From Lottia gigantea (taxonomy: Eukaryota; Mollusca; Gastropoda; Lottiidae), in assembly GCF_000327385.1 (NCBI RefSeq), contig NW_008707370.1, positions 219,169-283,168 on the forward strand: DNA of 64,000 nucleotides, written 5' to 3'. Every line of letters starts with the position of its first letter. The stretch's first letter is position 1. This document shows positions 59,264 through 64,000 of this stretch, in pieces. The notes beneath the pieces were generated by a model, which was not told the origin of the DNA, searched no databases, and saw only the letters and a program-made list of their open reading frames with translations. A program made the position numbers and the translations under genes.

Positions 59264-59420
59264 ATAATACCTTTAATGGTACGGCAGATGTTTTTCGAGT
59301 TTCGTTTTGCAGATGGATCTTTTTTTTATTTTCACTCTCATACATTCCCTGCAGTTCCTCAACTCTGCTGATATAGTTAGTTACAATTGGACCTTCATTT
59401 GATTCATTTTCGCTTGTGTT
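59264..59420 (-). CDS. Unrecognised exon-like frame, charged and coiled-coil-like
   Basis: On the minus strand an open frame includes NYISRVEELQGMYESENKKK, followed by Lys/Arg/Glu-rich sequence to SAVPLK. A good donor, AAAG followed by GTATTA, comes next. The heptad-like, charged composition differs from the Leu/Phe/Tyr-rich composition of chance frames in this DNA. A weak acceptor (pyrimidines then ACAAG) precedes it. The product is not recognised. It could be one internal exon of a larger minus-strand gene; no partner exon could be joined with confidence. Confidence 0.3.
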
Positions 59421-59747
59421 GTTGAAAGAATTAACATGCCACATTCCACATTTAGCAAACAAAGTATGAATAGATAGTAAATTATCAATATTTTGTCTAG
59501 TATCATACAATACAGACCATTAGTAATATCAATATTTATTATGACAATAACTGTCATATATATAGTTATTAATACACTCTTTTTCCATTATAGAATAAAT
59601 ATATTGTTACTATAGTTGCAGGGTATATATTTGTATTTGGATTCTGTTCCTATGGGCTTAATGTTCTTTGCATAGCATCAGGATATCTATTGAAGGAGGA
59701 CTGATAAGTTTATGGACTGAATGTTCCTTGCAAGACACCTCTGGTTG

Positions 59748-59852
59748 TGTATTCTCGAACCGATCTTAGCGCTAGGATGTCTTAGGGTCTTAACTTCTAA
59801 CATTGTTTCCAGGACATCCTGGTGCTAAGATCGTTTTGAAAATTACGTGGCC
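59748..59852. mobile_element. CGAGAATA foldback MITE
   Basis: GTATTCTCGAACCGATCTTAGC then GCTAGGATGTC at the left; GGACATCCTGGTGCTAAGATC, GTTTTGAAAATTACGTGGCC at the right. About 105 bases. Confidence 0.82.
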
Positions 59853-60640
59853 TGGATTCTGTTCATATTTTTATTACAAAAGAAATATTGCCACTATCGT
59901 TACAGGGTATATCTGGATTTTGTTTATATAAACTAGAACCAATGACCTGGTGGGAGATATTCCTTTTGCAAGATATCTCTCTGCATTCTATTCATATATT
60001 TTTATTACGAAAGAAATATTGCCACTATCCTAGCAGGGTATATCTCAATTCTGTTTACAAATATAAAATAGAACCAATGACTTGGTGGGTGAAATTTTTC
60101 CTGAAACCTATAACTAGCTAATGTACCTTTGGAAGACATCACTGTACCAGCTAGTGCTTGCAACCTTGGTCAATTGATTGGAAGTAAATATTCAATATAG
60201 ATAATAATAGCTATTTAGATATATCTTATTCAGAACAAGTCCTTGTGATTTTCTTTTTAAGTTATGTACTAGTTAGACTAGATTGTTTTCAATAAAGCGT
60301 TAGATACAAGTCCATACTGGATTTTTCATCTAAAGATATGAATTAATAATTATGTTTTGAGAGAAAACATCAAAGAATTAGTATCAGACACTTTTTTCCA
60401 ATAAAATATTTTTTTCTTACCAATTACACTGTAAATTATTCATAGCTTTTACTTTATGAATACTCATTTCTAAAAGTGGTAGAAAGTAATTTTTATAATA
60501 GGATATCTTCAAAAATATAATGTACCACAAAAATGTGTATAGATTGGATTTCAGAGAAATTAGGATCTAATGCCCCTAAATTCCAGTTGCAGATGTTCTA
60601 GCCTAAATAATTCTTGTAGTAGAGCTACATCTATAAATGG
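59853..60640. other. Non-coding stretch with a local duplication
   Basis: AAAGAAATATTGCCACTATC, CAGGGTATATCT and AGAACCAATGAC occur at about 59879-59948 and 60010-60080, a direct repeat about 130 bases apart. Nothing else is supported. Confidence 0.55.
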
Positions 60641-60644
60641 ATCA

Positions 60645-60792
60645 TCAAAGAATTTCATTGTCCTGAACAGGCCATTGCCGCTGTCCCAGCAAAATTTCCC
60701 TCATTGCATTTATTCATGGCCTTGCCTGTCTTCATTAGTCCTATCTGGTGCAGAAAAGTAAGACGTAAAACTCATTTCCATTTCATTTCAAT
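60645..60792 (+). mobile_element. SINE, 5'-shortened copy
   Basis: CTGTCCCAGCAAAATTTCCC, TCATTGCATTTATTCATGGCC, CTTCATTAGTCCTATCTGGTG, GTAAGACGTAAAACTCATTTCC and a CATTTCATTTCA tail. The head is missing. Confidence 0.72.
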
Positions 60793-61439
60793 GTCAAAAA
60801 ACAGTCCAAAGCAAGCTGTTTATGGAAGAGGAAGCATCTTTTTCAAGAGGGTTGTGGTTAGACCTTAACTGAAGTGGCTTTATTAAAAATTAAAGCTAAT
60901 GAAAAAAAAAAACAGAATGAAAGTTTGGTCTTAATTTTAATTAGGCTGTGGCAATTTTTCAGAATATAACTAGCTAATAAACTGTTGGATTCAACAGAAA
61001 CGAAATTAAGTCTTACAATCTAGGGTTTAATATTAAAAAGATACTTCCTCTAATATTAATTAGACTGCTACTGTAATGTCAAACATAGGTTGATAAATTG
61101 ATCGGACAAACAGCAGACTAGACGTCAAATACATTTTTTATATCATCCTGTGAAGTATAATAATCTTTGGAGTCAGTTAAGAGTTAATTTACGGACAAAT
61201 ATTTACATATTTCTTGATCTGATTCAATGGCTTGATAACTTCTCAATTTCCTTTTAGTTTGCAATAATCGATACAGAATCTTATTCATGTAATGTAATTT
61301 TAGTTCATTCTTGTGGTGAATACATACAGGTTGTTTGTTCTACGACCATCTTATTCCATTACTACTTTAAGACTATTTTAAGACTATTCATCAAAGATGA
61401 TGGATGAAATTTTATTCTAAAGCTTCTAAATACTTCAGA

Positions 61440-61930
61440 CCTTCACTGCCTAAATAATGATTTACAGTCCAGAACATCAAATTTAAATAGAGAATATATA
61501 CCAATAATCACTATCAAAACGTTGATCTACCTCAAAAATATCAAATTTAACTGCCAAAAAACAGATTTGAAATAAATAACATAAATTTAAACTGCCTAAA
61601 ATATAGTCAGTAGCCAAAACTCAGATTTAAAATTGGAACATATCCTAAATATCTTTGCTGATTCAGTGATTTAAATTCAAGAACATAAATCTAACTGCCA
61701 AAATACAAATTTGAAATCGAGAACACCACATATCAATAGTCAAAACAAAAGATTAAACATTGAAACATTGTATTTTAGAGGTAAAATGTGGGATTAAAAT
61801 AAAAGACACCTTACCAAATTGCATTACCAAAATACATATTCAAACATAAAATTCAAAACACATAGATTTAAACCCAAAAATATAAGTTATAACTGCCAAA
61901 ATTCCAAATTTATATTGATAACGTCTATCA
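61440..61930. repeat. Degenerate array with AAATTTAAACTGCC-type units
   Basis: Roughly 40-60 base units share CAAATTTAAACTGCCAAAA-like phrases (about 61540, 61585, 61690, 61890). Heavily diverged. Confidence 0.55.
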
Positions 61931-62204
61931 AACAATAGCCAAGAGGTTTTTATTTTAAGTGCATAACATAATAAATCAGAATTTTTTAACAAAATATAAT
62001 ATTTTTGTTATCAATTTGACAGTAAAAATGAATTGTAAAGTGGCAGATGCCAGCTAGCTTGTCAATTTGAAGATGTTCTAATTTCTAGACTCCTAAAGGA
62101 GTATAAGATGACATTGAAAGAAATTTTCATTTCATCTACAAACCACAATATTTTCATCATAAAACCATATTGATCAATGGAGGGTTTGATGCCAGGCAGG
62201 GTAT

Positions 62205-62300
62205 GCTTATGATTGAAATACTGCCTCATTTATGATTGATATATTTCCTCATTTATGATTGAAACTTCCTCATTTATGATTGATATACTTCTCATAATCA
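62205..62300. repeat. ~25-bp tandem repeat (four units)
   Basis: CTCATTTATGATTGA followed by TATA or AACT variants recurs four times. Confidence 0.85.
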
Positions 62301-62707
62301 TATTAATAGGTTAATAGTTGCTACCAATGCATTGCAGTATGTAAGTTGCGGTACCAATATGTTATTTTTAGGTTTTATATTGCGTTTTGGATCCTTAATA
62401 CTTGGGTTTTTAATTCAAAACAGTTCATGACCATGGATTCAGTTTTAAAAAGTAACCGAAGGAACCTGAAAATAGTAATTCTGTTACACTAGAGACATTC
62501 CCAAGAAAACTGACACTTTATCTAAAAGAAAAGGTTAAAGAAATTAATCTGGCAGAATTTATTTGATCACTACTTGTCACAAAGGATTACATTTTACGTC
62601 TGACTGCAAAACACTTTCAACACTAGAACAATAGAAGTAAATTAGGTCCTGATGTTCCTAGAATGTTCATCAACTCTGTATTGGTGTGTACCATAATTAC
62701 ACCATAA

Positions 62708-63110
62708 TAACCACGTTTCCACTGAGAATTGTAAAATGCAGCCAGCTTAGAGCCAGCTTTATTGCCAGACGCATTGAGTTTAACTGGTTCTTAAACGACG
62801 TTAGCCTTGATCACAAAGTCATTAACAACTAGTGATGTACAAGACTACTGTTTAGACCAGTAAAAATTTCAATAGATGGGAAAGACCAGTACACCCCCTA
62901 TTGCCGAATGAGATAAAGCTGACTTTTTGCTTTTCCACTGTTTAAGTGAAAGCCAGCTTTAAGCTAGCTTTCACTTGGCTCCCGATTAATTGCCGAACGT
63001 AAAAAGAGATGTTTTCGGTTCCAGAACTGTAACAACTCGGTAATTTGCTCAGTGGAAACACACGAAAGCTAGCTTAAAGCCGGCTTTTTCCCTGAGTGCA
63101 AACACAGTTA
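62708..63110. mobile_element. Compound CCACTGAG foldback
   Basis: Outer arm CCACGTTTCCACTGAGAATTG at the left and TGAGTGCAAACACAGTTAT at the right. Inside, TTTTCCACTGTTTAAGTGAA and CTCAGTGGAAACACACG mark a second, nested pair. Repeated palindromes AAGCTAGCTT and AGCCAGCTTT/AAAGCCGGCT fill the middle. Relative of 9928-9991. Confidence 0.72.
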
Positions 63111-63577
63111 TAAACAATATTAGCTATGTGAACCTCGAAAATGGGATGTTGAGTTGAAAAACCTAGTTGCAGAGTGGCACAAGGTTTGCCTCGCTAGCGA
63201 CATCAACCACACTACTTATTTTACATTATTCTCAACTTGAATAGATACTGGTACTGGTACTAGTGCACAGGCACCTAATTCTGCTTGAAAAAATAAGATC
63301 AGGTGTACTATTCTTGAGTGTACAATTTGAATTTTCAAGGTTGCATATGACTGTTTGATGGATGATGTGTTCATTCCCTTTTAATACCTTGATATCATTA
63401 AGCACTGTTCTTGTTTGAAAGTCATTCGACACCTGTCAAAGAGCTTTAGATTAACAAATTATCTCTTGTGAGAGCTACATATATAGCTCATCAAATGACT
63501 TGTTAGATAGCACAAGCAAGGAAATGGCTTCTCTGATAATAGACAAGAACATACCTTTCTTGATACAAGATAAGTGC

Positions 63578-63640
63578 CTAATGATGTCAAGGTATTAGAT
63601 GGAGTTTGGAAGTAGTTTGACATTGTGAAGATGGATAATT
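63578..63640. repeat. End fragment of the CATCTTCACAAT family
   Basis: GATGTCAAGGTATTAGATGGAG and TTTGACATTGTGAAGATGG match the right end of the copy at 29440-29703. The rest of the element is absent. Confidence 0.6.
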
Positions 63641-64000
63641 GTGTTAAAGATGTGTTTGAAGATTGTGCCTGTGGTATGTAAGATAACTGTGAAAGCTAAG
63701 TTTTTCAGGTTAATGTTGTGTTATATGCTTAAAGTTGAAATTCACAATTTACTTAACCTTTGAAATGAATGAAGTTTGATTCAAAATTTCAAGGACTTTA
63801 ATGTGTTAAGAAAAAAGAACATTAACTTAACTTTGTATCTTTAGACCTGTTCAACGCCTTGCTTTTAACAATTTGAATTTCTGAATCTTCATCAAAACAA
63901 ATTCTAAATGTTTGATAGATATGTAAACATTGCTCTTATCTTCTGAAATTTCTTGCCTTTGAGATTCCAAATGTCAATCATGTTTGGTGGCTCGACGTTA

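Noticed and set aside
1-64000. Retrovirus-, LTR- or Polinton-type remains
   Set aside because: No reverse transcriptase, integrase, protease, capsid or envelope text, and no long direct terminal repeats were recognised. Small degraded pieces could still be missed by eye.

Overview
This is an AT-rich, repeat-dense stretch of animal nuclear DNA. The evidence is GT-AG type splice signals, long non-coding spacing, tRNA-derived SINEs, many short foldback/MITE families, minisatellites, and no operon-like gene packing. The repeat style would suit a marine invertebrate, perhaps a lophotrochozoan such as a mollusc. That placement is an impression, because nothing in the window fixes the taxon.

One gene is convincing. 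A 452-residue, intronless coding frame lies at 21969-23327 on the + strand, directly after a splice acceptor. It encodes an Ala/Lys/Glu-rich protein with an MGNICS acylation-type N-terminus and two blocks of 11-residue repeats resembling group 3 LEA proteins, and to a lesser degree synuclein. Everything else that looks coding is fragmentary. There is a serpin-signature C-terminal exon or relic on the - strand at 20975-21229; a short MGN-starting first exon with a splice donor at 37559-37655, with a TATA/CpG promoter-like block upstream at 28925-29050; a BED/zinc-finger-like fragment at 47058-47282; and several unrecognised exon-like frames on the - strand between 39 and 60 kb. In DNA this AT-rich, open frames of 60-110 codons are expected by chance, so most were rejected.

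Layout. 0-10 kb: a 44-bp satellite at the left edge, SINE copies, a long TTAA foldback flanked by a direct duplication, and a TTAA MITE. 10-17 kb: minisatellites of 41, 24 and 24 bp and local duplications. 17-21.2 kb: a 123-bp triplicated open repeat and the serpin-like fragment. 21.9-24.3 kb: the LEA-like gene. 25-31 kb: TTAA MITEs, a CpG/CGGTA-rich block, the promoter-like block, foldbacks and a GC-rich minisatellite. 32-40 kb: TTAA MITEs, the MGN exon and a GAAT-rich array. 40-53 kb: four copies of a 270-330 bp Harbinger-like MITE (the fourth at 57.6 kb), more TTAA MITEs, and an ~85-bp array apparently grown from a SINE segment. 53-64 kb: a tiny SINE tail with its own target duplication, a 22-bp array, a SINE split by a nested foldback, and further foldbacks.

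The most notable repeat biology is that five different non-autonomous families share TTAA ends. Four begin TTAAAG and one TTAACCC, so they may have been moved by the same absent TTAA-specific transposase. I saw no reverse transcriptase, transposase, capsid or envelope coding region, and no LTR element. The best candidate for something undescribed is the N-acylated 11-mer-repeat protein.
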